Of a DNA stretch of 64,000 nt, positions 25,502-34,086 are shown in pieces. The notes under the pieces are model-generated. The model saw only the letters and a program-made list of their open reading frames with translations. It was not told the DNA's origin and searched no databases. The position numbers and the translations under genes are program-made. The stretch lies in contig NZ_CP040753.1 of the NCBI RefSeq assembly GCF_006064855.1, positions 2,460,001-2,524,000 of the forward strand, given 5' to 3'. Positions within the stretch are counted from its first letter, which is position 1; the number at the start of each line of letters is the position of its first letter. This stretch comes from Sulfitobacter sp. BSw21498. Lineage in GTDB: Bacteria; Pseudomonadota; Alphaproteobacteria; Rhodobacterales; Rhodobacteraceae.

Positions 25502-27994
25502 CTAAAAGGTCTCGAAATCTCCTTTTAAATCAGAAAGGTCTGCTACACCCATTAGGTCAAGCGTCTTTCCACTGCCGAAGTCTAAAGCGATATGCCCGCC
25601 ATCGCTTTGGCTGGCATATGATTGAAGCAGTGTCAGGGTAACACTGCCCCCCCCCCACAAAGCTGAGTCCAACGCGAGTGTATCAATTCCGGGCTGGAAG
25701 CTTAAAATTGTATCTTGGCCCGACCCGTAAATAAATGCGTCCGCGCCAATTCCGCCCGACAGGACATCATTGCCCGCGCCTCCATCGAGTGTATCACGAC
25801 GAGCGTTGCCCTTCAGCAGATCATCGCCATCGCCTCCTATGACCAGGTCTGACCCATTGTCGCCCGACAGCGTATCGTTTCCTGACCCACCGTTAACCGT
25901 ATCATTATTGATCCCACCGGCCAGACGGTCATTCCCGCTGTCGCCTTGCAGCACATCAGCGCCGGCATTTCCAAATATCTGGTCATTTCCACCACCGCCG
26001 AACAGGTGATCCGCGCCCGCGCTCCCCTCTAGTCGGTCCTTGCCGGCCCCACCCCACAGGCTGTCCGCGTTCAAGCCACCGATCAAATGGTCGTCGCCGC
26101 TGTCGCCATAGATCTTATCTGCACCGTTGTTTCCGGTTAGCGTGTCGTTCCCGTCCCCACCACCTAGCGCATCATATCCGTCCCCCCCCGTCAGCGTGTC
26201 ATTGCCGTCGCCGCCTCGGATGGTATCCCACCCGATGCCCCCCCAGATCTGATCCGCCTCGGTACCCCCGTCGATCAGGTCGCTGCCGGCGTTACCATAA
26301 ATCATATCGGCTCCGCCTTCGCCCAAGAGTGTGTCGTTGCCGCCCCCCCCGCTCAGACGGTCCCCCGACCCGCGCCCGCTGATATGATCGTTTGCACCCT
26401 CTCCCACCAGATTATCTGACTGGGGCGTCCCGACCAGCACCAACGGGATTGGCGCAGCTGGCGAGGTTGCCGTGACAGGCTCTTCTGGCAGGATCCAATT
26501 GGGCATGAAACGCGACTGCCCGACCACATCCAGGGATTGAATGTCGCTGGGGCTAAGGGATTGACCGTTCGACGTTTTAATCACCAATTGTTCGTCACCG
26601 AAGGACAGAACGGCACCGTCATGAGTAGAGACAACCGACAGCTGCGAAGCATGCCGCAGAAACGGCCATCCGGAAAGATCGATGCTGTCCTGCTTGATAT
26701 CGAAATCAACAATTGTATCTATAGTACCATCTGAGGACAGAACAAACCGATCGCGACCAGCACCGCCAGTCAGCGCGTCTGCGCCCCCACCGTCACGCAA
26801 AATATCGTCGCCCTCACGTCCCGATATTTGGTCCGCTCCCGCCCCGCCGGACAACATATCATCCCCCGAACCGCCGCTAATCGTATCCCCCTGCCCGGTC
26901 CCAACTTCTGCATCGACACGGTTCGAGATATCGACCGCAAAAACGCTTAATCCCGCTTCTGCCCCAGACGCGACGGCAAGATGCAGCACATCACCCATGA
27001 CTGAAAAGTTAATGGCCGAAACAGCATCGAGCGTGCTGTCCTCCGTGTCTTCAATCGAAACAAGATGCAGCAACCGTCCGTCGGCCAACAGCTCGAACAC
27101 CGAGACGCCATCGTCCCCACCCGCAGCCGCGAGGTAGGCGCGGCCATTGTGCGCCGCTGTTTCAATCATATGTACCCCGTCAAATCGCGTCGCCCGTGTA
27201 TCGAGGACATGATCGGTTAAGGTTAACGAACCATCCGGCGATAGCTTAGCGACGCTGAGAGATGAGCTCCCCGCAGCGGCCAATACCGCAAATCCCTGCC
27301 CTCCAGCTTCGACAAATGCTGTCGCCGTCGGCACACCGATCCCCACGCCCTGCTCCGCCGCGATGCGGGAAACCTCTTGGGGGACGCCGTTTCGATCAAT
27401 TTTGTAGGAAATCAATGCGTTATCTTGGGCCGACGCCGCCAGAAGATAGGGTGCGCCGTTCGCATGTCCGACGCTCAATCCGGTTAGACCTGCCTCTGAT
27501 CCGGTACCGCTTTCGCTTGAAATCCGCGAAAGGGTTCCGTCATCGTTCATACGCCATGTCCCGATACTGTCAGCCCCGCGCACCAGACCGTACAAATAGC
27601 TTTGGCCGTTGGCGTCCAGCATTTCGGTCCCAAGCAGTTGCGCTGGCACATCCCCCCCGGTCACGGTGGACACCTCCGCAAACCGGCCATCACCGGTCAA
27701 ACCTATCCGGGTTAGCGCGGCATTTTCCGCACCCGTTAGCAGCAGTGCCCCCTCAACAACTTCAAGCTTGCTGGTGACACCAGCCCGTGTCTCCCCGCCA
27801 ATGGGCCGACTGTCCAGAAACCTTAGCCCCCCTGCGTCATCTATACGATAGGCCAGTAAATCACCGCCCCCAAAACGCGAGGTCGTGTATAAAACCGACC
27901 CGCCAGAGGACTGCACAACGGCCATATCCGTCACCCCCGTCAGCGCCAGATCCGACCGGCCGGGCAAAGTGGTTAAGTGGTTAAGCTCCATCAT
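25502..27994 (-). CDS. RTX calcium-binding protein with N-terminal propeller-like domain
   Basis: 830 residues. Residues 1 to about 360 are repeats with alternating short strands (LAYRIDDAGGLRFL, ISYKIDRNGVPQ, SVFELLADGRLLH) like a lactonase-type beta-propeller. Residues 366-416 and about 523-780 are RTX nonapeptides of the form GGxGxDxLx, more than twenty copies, which bind calcium. A short C-terminus without Cys fits the type I secretion signal. Two ATGs (27994, 27991) follow GAGGGGA. Secreted or surface function is inferred. It is convergent with the capsule operon. Confidence 0.87.
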   Translation of the reverse strand: MMELNHLTTLPGRSDLALTGVTDMAVVQSSGGSVLYTTSRFGGGDLLAYRIDDAGGLRFLDSRPIGGETRAGVTSKLEVVEGALLLTGAENAALTRIGLTGDGRFAEVSTVTGGDVPAQLLGTEMLDANGQSYLYGLVRGADSIGTWRMNDDGTLSRISSESGTGSEAGLTGLSVGHANGAPYLLAASAQDNALISYKIDRNGVPQEVSRIAAEQGVGIGVPTATAFVEAGGQGFAVLAAAGSSSLSVAKLSPDGSLTLTDHVLDTRATRFDGVHMIETAAHNGRAYLAAAGGDDGVSVFELLADGRLLHLVSIEDTEDSTLDAVSAINFSVMGDVLHLAVASGAEAGLSVFAVDISNRVDAEVGTGQGDTISGGSGDDMLSGGAGADQISGREGDDILRDGGGADALTGGAGRDRFVLSSDGTIDTIVDFDIKQDSIDLSGWPFLRHASQLSVVSTHDGAVLSFGDEQLVIKTSNGQSLSPSDIQSLDVVGQSRFMPNWILPEEPVTATSPAAPIPLVLVGTPQSDNLVGEGANDHISGRGSGDRLSGGGGNDTLLGEGGADMIYGNAGSDLIDGGTEADQIWGGIGWDTIRGGDGNDTLTGGDGYDALGGGDGNDTLTGNNGADKIYGDSGDDHLIGGLNADSLWGGAGKDRLEGSAGADHLFGGGGNDQIFGNAGADVLQGDSGNDRLAGGINNDTVNGGSGNDTLSGDNGSDLVIGGDGDDLLKGNARRDTLDGGAGNDVLSGGIGADAFIYGSGQDTILSFQPGIDTLALDSALWGGGSVTLTLLQSYASQSDGGHIALDFGSGKTLDLMGVADLSDLKGDFETF

Positions 27995-28107
27995 TTCGTC
28001 CCCTCATAGGTGTTGTGAGGACAAAGATGCGCTGGAAGTCTTAACAGTGGCTTCAGGATTTAGGGCGGCATTATGGTTCTTTCATACAATTTTCGGGGTT
28101 TACGCGC

Positions 28108-29499
28108 TTAAACATAAATACCGCCGCTTTGAACGCTGCCCGCCGTATCCCCAGGCAGCACAATACTGCCACTTTGGATCACGCCCTGGGTCGCCACATC
28201 AAAGCGCTTTCCCGTGGCCGTCCCCGCGAAACTATGCCCGCTAAAATCCGCCTGCCCCGCCATCGTGCAGATCGCAAAGGCGGTGGCGAATTCTGGCGTA
28301 TTGGCCAAGGTTAGAGCCTGAATACCGCCCTCAAGCACTGCCCCCTGCGACAGCCGCAAGTGATAGGCCGCGCCGCCGTCGATCGCGTAAGAACCGCCCC
28401 CTTCTAGCCGCCCGCCCACGAGGTCAATATGCCCGCCGGCAGTGCCAAAGGTGACCTGATCGACCTCCAACACGCCACCGGACAAGACGCGGAGTGTCGG
28501 CTCGGTGCCGGACGTCTCCAGCCTAACCCCAAGCAACTTCAGCCATCCCGTGACCAGCTCAATCGCAGCCCCTGAGGAGGTCACCGTCACAGCGTCAGGG
28601 TCGCTGACATTACCAATAATCTCGACACCGCCGCCGCCCAAAACTGTCCTTATCCCAACCGGCACAGCGCCCAGATCATAGACGCCATCGGCAAGCTGCA
28701 CCGTCACCAGATGCCCGCCACCGTCGGCACGCGCTACTTCCGTCACCGCACGGGCCAGCGTCGCAAAGGCACCCTGCCCAGCAGTCTGCCCGTTCTGGGT
28801 ATCACCTCCCAGCAGCGGATCTACGTAGTAAGTGCGCGGACCGGTCAGCATCTCGCGCCAGCCCGAAACAGGGGCCGTCACCCGCCCCGTCGCCGCGTCT
28901 ATCCGCAAGGCTTCAGCCCAGCCGATACCATCCGCGCTCACCTTGAACGTGAAATCATCGCTTCCCGCTGTACCCAATTCCGCACGCCCGCCGAATGATG
29001 TCTGGAACAACAGACTGGCGGTATCACCCGCCGCCGCTTTGTTAATCTTGACCTGATGTCCGGCACCGGCATGGTTAAAAAGCACCGCATCCGACGCCAC
29101 AACGAGCCGGTTAGTCCCATCGGGGGACGCGCCCACTCCCAATTGCGGCACATCGCTTAGCCCCGGCACGGCCCAGCGCGCCCCGTCGTACACAACATGC
29201 GCTTGGCTCGGACTGACAAGCGCCACCCAACCGGGCAAAGGTGCGATGAACTGCCAAGCACCATCCACAAAAACCGCTATCTCGTGGTCATGCCCGGCCC
29301 AGTCTGCCTGACCATCTGCCGCCACAAGAAACCGGTCCCCCTCCGATGCTGTCGAAGGGGGAATGTGCTGGGTATAGGACTGCACAGCCAGTTGAACTAC
29401 AGCATCCAGCAATCGCAACGCCTCGTTATGGGTCACATGCTTTTGGGCCTGTGACGGCTGGATATACGGCAGGGCAAGGACGGGGGACGTATCGGTCAT
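28108..29499 (-). CDS. DUF2793 protein, GTA head-spike fibre-like (GhsB-like)
   Basis: 463 residues. The first 150 residues hold DUF2793: LPYIQPSQAQKHVTHNEALRLLD, then SEGDRFLVAADGQADWAGHD and a run ending APLPGWVALV. The C-terminal half has a right-handed beta-helix look (ADGVYDLGAVPVGI, GGGGVEIIGNVSDPDAV, GGVLEVDQVTFG), usual in glycan-binding or cleaving tail proteins. I recall that the Rhodobacter capsulatus gene transfer agent spike protein GhsB carries DUF2793; this should be confirmed. ATG 29499 has GGAG upstream; an in-frame ATG at 29538 lacks one. Confidence 0.75.
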   Translation of the reverse strand: MTDTSPVLALPYIQPSQAQKHVTHNEALRLLDAVVQLAVQSYTQHIPPSTASEGDRFLVAADGQADWAGHDHEIAVFVDGAWQFIAPLPGWVALVSPSQAHVVYDGARWAVPGLSDVPQLGVGASPDGTNRLVVASDAVLFNHAGAGHQVKINKAAAGDTASLLFQTSFGGRAELGTAGSDDFTFKVSADGIGWAEALRIDAATGRVTAPVSGWREMLTGPRTYYVDPLLGGDTQNGQTAGQGAFATLARAVTEVARADGGGHLVTVQLADGVYDLGAVPVGIRTVLGGGGVEIIGNVSDPDAVTVTSSGAAIELVTGWLKLLGVRLETSGTEPTLRVLSGGVLEVDQVTFGTAGGHIDLVGGRLEGGGSYAIDGGAAYHLRLSQGAVLEGGIQALTLANTPEFATAFAICTMAGQADFSGHSFAGTATGKRFDVATQGVIQSGSIVLPGDTAGSVQSGGIYV

Positions 29500-29844
29500 A
29501 TAGCGGCTCCGGTTTAGATAAACTCGATCAAGCCACACCCTGCGGCATGTCGGTTAACAACACCCTGCACCACCGCACGGCCCCCTGGTTTGCCTATGAA
29601 ACCGTTGAGTGATGTGCCGGGTCCAGTCACGAGGCCATTAACGGACCCGGCGACACCTGTGGTGGGTGCGCCCCAAGACGCTGGCGGTGCCGCTCAGGGG
29701 TTCATAGCGCCATTGTGTATCCAGCGGCTGACATTTCGCGCTCGACCCGCTAGACACTTGCCTAACATGGATCGGCCAACTGGCCGCAAGGACCAGAACA
29801 GCGGATATGACACCACCACGACACGACCAGAACAGGGCAGCCAC
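29500..29844. other. intergenic region between the DUF2793 gene and idi
   Basis: 345 bp with no recognised gene. It holds a 9-bp inverted repeat (GCCGGGTCC 29616-29624 and GGACCCGGC 29643-29651) of unknown meaning. Divergent promoters are expected here. Confidence 0.4.
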
Positions 29845-30363
29845 ATGACCACGATGATCCCTGCCTGGGTCAACGGAAGGCTCTCTCCGGTCGAAAAGCT
29901 GGAAGTCCATGAGCGCGGCCTGCGCCACAAGGCGATTTCGGTATTTGTGATGCGCGGACACGAAACGCTGATCCAACGTCGGGCGCTTGGGAAATATCAC
30001 ACCCCCGGCCTTTGGGCGAACGCCTGCTGCACGCACCCATTCTGGGACGAACCGGCCCTCACCTGCGCCAAACGACGGCTGGACGAAGAGCTGGGGATCA
30101 CAGGGCTTCGGCTAGAGCATCGCGATCAGGTCGAATACCGCGCTGACGTGGGCAATGGCCTGACTGAACACGAACTGGTAGAAATCTATGTCGCCGAAGC
30201 TGTCGCGCTGACCGATGTTACCCCCAACCCCGCAGAGGTGATGGACACCGCCTGGATCGATCTGACCGAACTGGCCCGCAAGACCCGCGAGACGCCAGAA
30301 CACTTCACACCCTGGCTGCGCATCTATCTTGCCGACCATATGGACAGCATTTTTAGCGATTAG
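29845..30363 (+). CDS. idi: isopentenyl-diphosphate delta-isomerase
   Basis: 172 residues, normal for type I Idi. Nudix-like fold with HKAISVFVM, LIQRRALGKYHTPGLWANACCTHP (active-site Cys in ACCTHP) and RRLDEELGI; the Glu of VEYRADVGNGLTEHELVEIY completes the metal site. It interconverts IPP and DMAPP for isoprenoids such as quinones and carotenoids. ATG 29845 starts MTTMIPAW; earlier in-frame codons read as non-coding. Confidence 0.92.
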   Translation: MTTMIPAWVNGRLSPVEKLEVHERGLRHKAISVFVMRGHETLIQRRALGKYHTPGLWANACCTHPFWDEPALTCAKRRLDEELGITGLRLEHRDQVEYRADVGNGLTEHELVEIYVAEAVALTDVTPNPAEVMDTAWIDLTELARKTRETPEHFTPWLRIYLADHMDSIFSD

Positions 30364-31793
30364 TCGTCAGCGTCTTTCGATGGCTTTGGGGTAAATACCA
30401 TCAGCAACGCGTCGCCCTCGCGCAGCAAATGCACTTCAGCCTCGCTTGCTATAACTTCGGGCCGTGTAGGGCAGTCCTTTGGCGCTTCGACACAGGCGAC
30501 AGCAGTTTTGCCGGTCAGCTGTTTCAACCGCGAGGGCAGCGCTTTGTAGGATTGTATACCTGCCTTCACCCCCGAGGCGATTTTAGATGGATCGCCAAAG
30601 ATAAAGACCGGCCCTTCGGTCGCCTGCACCTCCTGCGCCCAGGTCTTTGTATCACTTCGCCAAGCATTCGCCTGACCATAGGACAGAAACAGCTGGATAA
30701 ACCAAACGCCGATGATCAGCAGCAACGCATTACGCCCTAACCTACCATATAGACCCTCATCCTCGCTCAGCAGCTGGACGGCACGTACGGTGGTCAGCGC
30801 AAAAAATACCCAGAAAAAGATGAACGCCCGCGGCGGTACGATCACACCAAGCTTCAGCGCCTGAGCCACCACCAGCGCCAGACCGATGGCCAAGCCAGCC
30901 CCGAGATAAAGCGCCTCAAGCGGCGCGCGTTTGCGCAGCACATTCAGCGCCAGAATATACAGAAAGGGAATAAAGCCGATCAACGGCGGATACCCGATGC
31001 CTGTGCGGTTCAGGAAAAGCATCAGGCTCTCCCCCAGTTTCGGAAGGTTCGCGACCATCCCGCCAAGCCCGTGCCCGGCAGTCGGCTCACGCCAATCAGC
31101 CACGGGCACGCCAAACACACCATGCACCTGCCAGTTCAACGTATAAACAGTCAGGACCGCCACGACAAAACTGGCGCAGAACAGCACCAGTAATCCCGCA
31201 AGATCGCGCACTGAACGGTCCCGCGTGCGGGCAATACACACTGCCAGCAGCAACAGCGGATAGGTGGTATAGGCCATAAAGCTGATGATCACGAACAGCG
31301 GCAACAACCTGCGCAACTGCGCACTAGAGAGATAGCACGCCGACACCGCAAACAGCGTTACAACGGCCAGCCCTGGTATCAGCGTGTTGAACCAAAGCGA
31401 GATCAGCATCTCGGACGGGCAAACCAGCATGAGCAGGGCCAGAACGACCGTGAACCACCGCGACGCGCCCGACCCTATTGTGGTCACCGCAAGCGCTGCC
31501 ACGAAGCCCGCCCATAGGCTCTGATACAGGGCAAAGTTCAACCACGCGGGCGTCACGACCTCGCGCAGGTGCCAGATATAATTCAGCCACCGTCCCTCGT
31601 GCAGCGTCTTGTTCCAGAACACAGGCGCATCGCCGAAAAAGGCAGGATAGTCATCATGGCGGATCATCGGGTCCAACAGGTTTTGCCCCGTCAACAGAAA
31701 GGCCGCCGCCAGCGTGATCCAGAACACCGGCGCAAGCTGTACCCGTTCTGCATCAGCCCGCATAGCCGACCGCTCCCCGACCGCCGCCGTCAT
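30360..31793 (-). CDS. polytopic membrane protein, GtrC/GtrII-like glucosyltransferase candidate
   Basis: 477 residues with about ten membrane segments and a soluble C-terminal domain. RHDDYPAFF in the first periplasmic loop resembles the acidic DD-type motif near the N-terminus of GT-C glycosyltransferases. It is the last gene of gtrB-gtrA-methyltransferase-this gene, the position of the serotype-specific glucosyltransferase in gtr cassettes. Start ATG 31793 overlaps the methyltransferase stop (ATGA). Function is inferred mainly from context. Confidence 0.65.
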   Translation of the reverse strand: MTAAVGERSAMRADAERVQLAPVFWITLAAAFLLTGQNLLDPMIRHDDYPAFFGDAPVFWNKTLHEGRWLNYIWHLREVVTPAWLNFALYQSLWAGFVAALAVTTIGSGASRWFTVVLALLMLVCPSEMLISLWFNTLIPGLAVVTLFAVSACYLSSAQLRRLLPLFVIISFMAYTTYPLLLLAVCIARTRDRSVRDLAGLLVLFCASFVVAVLTVYTLNWQVHGVFGVPVADWREPTAGHGLGGMVANLPKLGESLMLFLNRTGIGYPPLIGFIPFLYILALNVLRKRAPLEALYLGAGLAIGLALVVAQALKLGVIVPPRAFIFFWVFFALTTVRAVQLLSEDEGLYGRLGRNALLLIIGVWFIQLFLSYGQANAWRSDTKTWAQEVQATEGPVFIFGDPSKIASGVKAGIQSYKALPSRLKQLTGKTAVACVEAPKDCPTRPEVIASEAEVHLLREGDALLMVFTPKPSKDADD

Positions 31794-32563
31794 ACAGCCG
31801 CGCAACCCACAGTCTTTGCCCGACGGGCCCGCAGCGCCAAAACCAAAGCCCGCGCCTGTGCAATCGCAGTCACTGCACCGCGTGGCAGGGTCTTTACCAC
31901 GGCCAGACGCAACCGCCAAACCAGACTGCCCGCGTTTCCGACCTTCTGACCTGCAGGCACCTCGGTCGCGATGACCTCTGCTGGCAACCCGTCACGACCC
32001 GCCGCGTTCACATAAAGGATCGCGTTATAGCGATACCAAGGCGCGATATCCTTGTTGTCCTTCAATGCGGGGCGCACGCAGTCATAAGCGACATAGCCCT
32101 TCGCGGCGAACAGCTCTTGCCAGAAAGACAGGGGTTGTTCGTTTACGTGAAACTCTCCGCCTTGACCGGTGACCGCAGCAGAAAACAACACCCGATCCGA
32201 TGCGCGGGTCAGGCTCTCGACCAGCACCTGCGACGCTTCGGTCGGCAGATGCTCCCCGACCTCAAGGCTTTGCGCCAGATCAAAGCGACGGCCAGTCTCG
32301 ACCGGTTGGGTCAAATCGGCCGCCATGAACTGCTCAGGCGCGACCGCAAGCTGCGCCCGATCGACGTAGTCCCCGTCAACGGCCAGCACGTCATCTGCGC
32401 CGCCTTTGCGCCATTCATCCATCCAAACGCCGCGCCCGCTGCCCAGATCAACAACCGAAGATGGCTTGAGCAATGGGAACAACAACGACACAAATGGTTT
32501 GGCCGACGCGCGCGCGCTTTGGTTGATGTAGTCGAAAAACGTATCGCTATAGATATGGCTCAC
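31790..32563 (-). CDS. SAM-dependent methyltransferase
   Basis: 257 residues. VVDLGSGRGVWMDEW is motif I of class I methyltransferases, followed by VLAVDGDYVDR, DLAQSLEVGEHLP and VLFSAAVTGQGG. Similar genes methylate sugars in polysaccharide loci. GTG 32563 has AAAGGAG 8 bp upstream and overlaps the gtrA stop (GTGA). Substrate unknown; context suggests the glycan modified by the gtr cassette. Confidence 0.82.
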   Translation of the reverse strand: MSHIYSDTFFDYINQSARASAKPFVSLLFPLLKPSSVVDLGSGRGVWMDEWRKGGADDVLAVDGDYVDRAQLAVAPEQFMAADLTQPVETGRRFDLAQSLEVGEHLPTEASQVLVESLTRASDRVLFSAAVTGQGGEFHVNEQPLSFWQELFAAKGYVAYDCVRPALKDNKDIAPWYRYNAILYVNAAGRDGLPAEVIATEVPAGQKVGNAGSLVWRLRLAVVKTLPRGAVTAIAQARALVLALRARRAKTVGCAAV

Positions 32564-32964
32564 GATGTGTACTCCTTTGTGGGGTGCGGCAGGGCGAACA
32601 CCCATAGGGTCATCAAAATAAAATTCTGCACAGGCAGGTATAGCGCAACGGCCAGCGCCGCGGCCCAGGCAGGTACGCCCGCTGCCTGCGCGAAAGGGCC
32701 CGTCACAAGCGCCGACATCGCAAAGCCGCAGCCGGTCATGATGGCAAACTTGGTGATCTGGCTGCGATCAACCAACCGGCGTTCAAAGGTGAACAGCGCG
32801 TGCCCGATATATTGCAGCACGATAGCTAGAAAAAATGCTGCCGCATTCGCTTCTACCTGCGGCAGCCCCGCCGCCAAAAACCCCGGATACATCACCACAT
32901 AGGACGCTGCAGTCACAGCCCCAATGATAGCAAAACGGGCACATTTATAGTCTAAAATAGGCAT
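32560..32964 (-). CDS. gtrA: GtrA-like flippase subunit
   Basis: 134 residues with four membrane segments in the GtrA pattern: FAIIGAVTAASYVVMY, FFLAIVLQYIGHALFTFERR, FAIMTGCGFAMSALV and a last helix ending LMTLWVF. GtrA-type proteins are thought to move polyprenyl-phosphate sugars across the membrane. Overlaps gtrB (TAATG) and the methyltransferase gene. Confidence 0.85.
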   Translation of the reverse strand: MPILDYKCARFAIIGAVTAASYVVMYPGFLAAGLPQVEANAAAFFLAIVLQYIGHALFTFERRLVDRSQITKFAIMTGCGFAMSALVTGPFAQAAGVPAWAAALAVALYLPVQNFILMTLWVFALPHPTKEYTS

Positions 32965-33914
32965 TATGCGCGCAACCTTTTCACGTCAGGGACCATATCG
33001 CGGGTATCGTCGCTCACGAAGTACAGCGGCCGATCCTTGGCTTCGACGTAAAGGCGACCGATGTATTCACCCAGAATTCCCAGCGTCAACAGCTGCGCCC
33101 CCGAGAAGAAGCTGACCGCCAGCACAACCGAGGCCCAACCGGGCGCAGTCTGGTAAACGATCAACGAGTAAATGACATAGACTGCCATCAACGTCGCCAT
33201 CAGCAGGCTGACGAAGGATAGACGTGTCGCGAGCTTAAGCGGCTTCGTCGAAAAGGCGGTCATCGCGTCGATGGCAAATCGCATCATCGCGCGGAACGGG
33301 TATTTGGTCTCACCCAAAGCCCGTGGTGCACGGATATATTCAATCCCAACCTGCTTGAACCCTGCCCAAGCAAACATGCCGCGGATGAAACGGGCCTTTT
33401 CCGGCATCGCCAGAACAGCGTCGAGCGACCGGCGGTTCACCAAACGGAAATCGCCAGTATCCTGAGGAATCGGCACATCAGACATGGCATTCAGGAAACG
33501 GTAGAACAGATGCGCCGTGGCCTTTTTGAACATCGTCTCGCCCTGACGCTCGCTGCGCCGGCCATAAACCACGTCAAATCCGCGATCCATCATGAACATC
33601 ATATCTACCAGCAACTCGGGCGGGTCTTGCAGATCGGCATCCAGCATGAAGATGCGTTCACCCTGCGCGGCCTCAAGCCCTGCAGTCAGCGCGATCTGGT
33701 GGCCACGATTGGCGGACAGCTTGACCCCCACCAGCTGCGCACAGCTTGCTTGGGCGGCCTCGATCGCTTTCCATGTGGCGTCTGTCGATCCGTCATCGAC
33801 GAGGATAATCTCTGCACGGTCTTTCCAAGGCGCGATGGCCTGCGTCAGCCGCAACACCAAGCCCGGGATCGAGGCTTCCTCGTTCATGCAAGGAATAACA
33901 ACAGAAAGATACAT
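32964..33914 (-). CDS. gtrB: polyprenyl-phosphate glycosyltransferase, GtrB-like
   Basis: 316 residues. GT2 catalytic domain with SVVIPCMNEEASIPGL, ILVDDGSTD, FMLDADLQDPPEL and VYGRRSERQGE, then two C-terminal membrane helices, as in GtrB/ArnC/DPM1-type enzymes. It loads glucose or another sugar onto undecaprenyl phosphate for use by the two membrane proteins encoded downstream. First gene of the cassette. Confidence 0.9.
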   Translation of the reverse strand: MYLSVVIPCMNEEASIPGLVLRLTQAIAPWKDRAEIILVDDGSTDATWKAIEAAQASCAQLVGVKLSANRGHQIALTAGLEAAQGERIFMLDADLQDPPELLVDMMFMMDRGFDVVYGRRSERQGETMFKKATAHLFYRFLNAMSDVPIPQDTGDFRLVNRRSLDAVLAMPEKARFIRGMFAWAGFKQVGIEYIRAPRALGETKYPFRAMMRFAIDAMTAFSTKPLKLATRLSFVSLLMATLMAVYVIYSLIVYQTAPGWASVVLAVSFFSGAQLLTLGILGEYIGRLYVEAKDRPLYFVSDDTRDMVPDVKRLRA

Positions 33915-34037
33915 TTCACACCGCCTGAATAGTTGACCTCTTTAGGGGTAATCAGACGATGTGGCTGAAATAGGGCACTGATTGGTTCAATTTACGGAGA
34001 CCTCGACGACCTCAGAACCCCTCCAGCCCCACAACGC

Positions 34038-34066
34038 AAAAGGCCGGACATTTCTGCCCGGCCTTT
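34038..34066 (-). terminator. terminator after the wza-like gene
   Basis: Stem AAAGGCCGG / CCGGCCTTT (39-47 and 58-66), with a T run on the minus strand, 21 bp past the stop. Confidence 0.8.
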
Positions 34067-34086
34067 GCTAATCAATCGTGGTCAGA

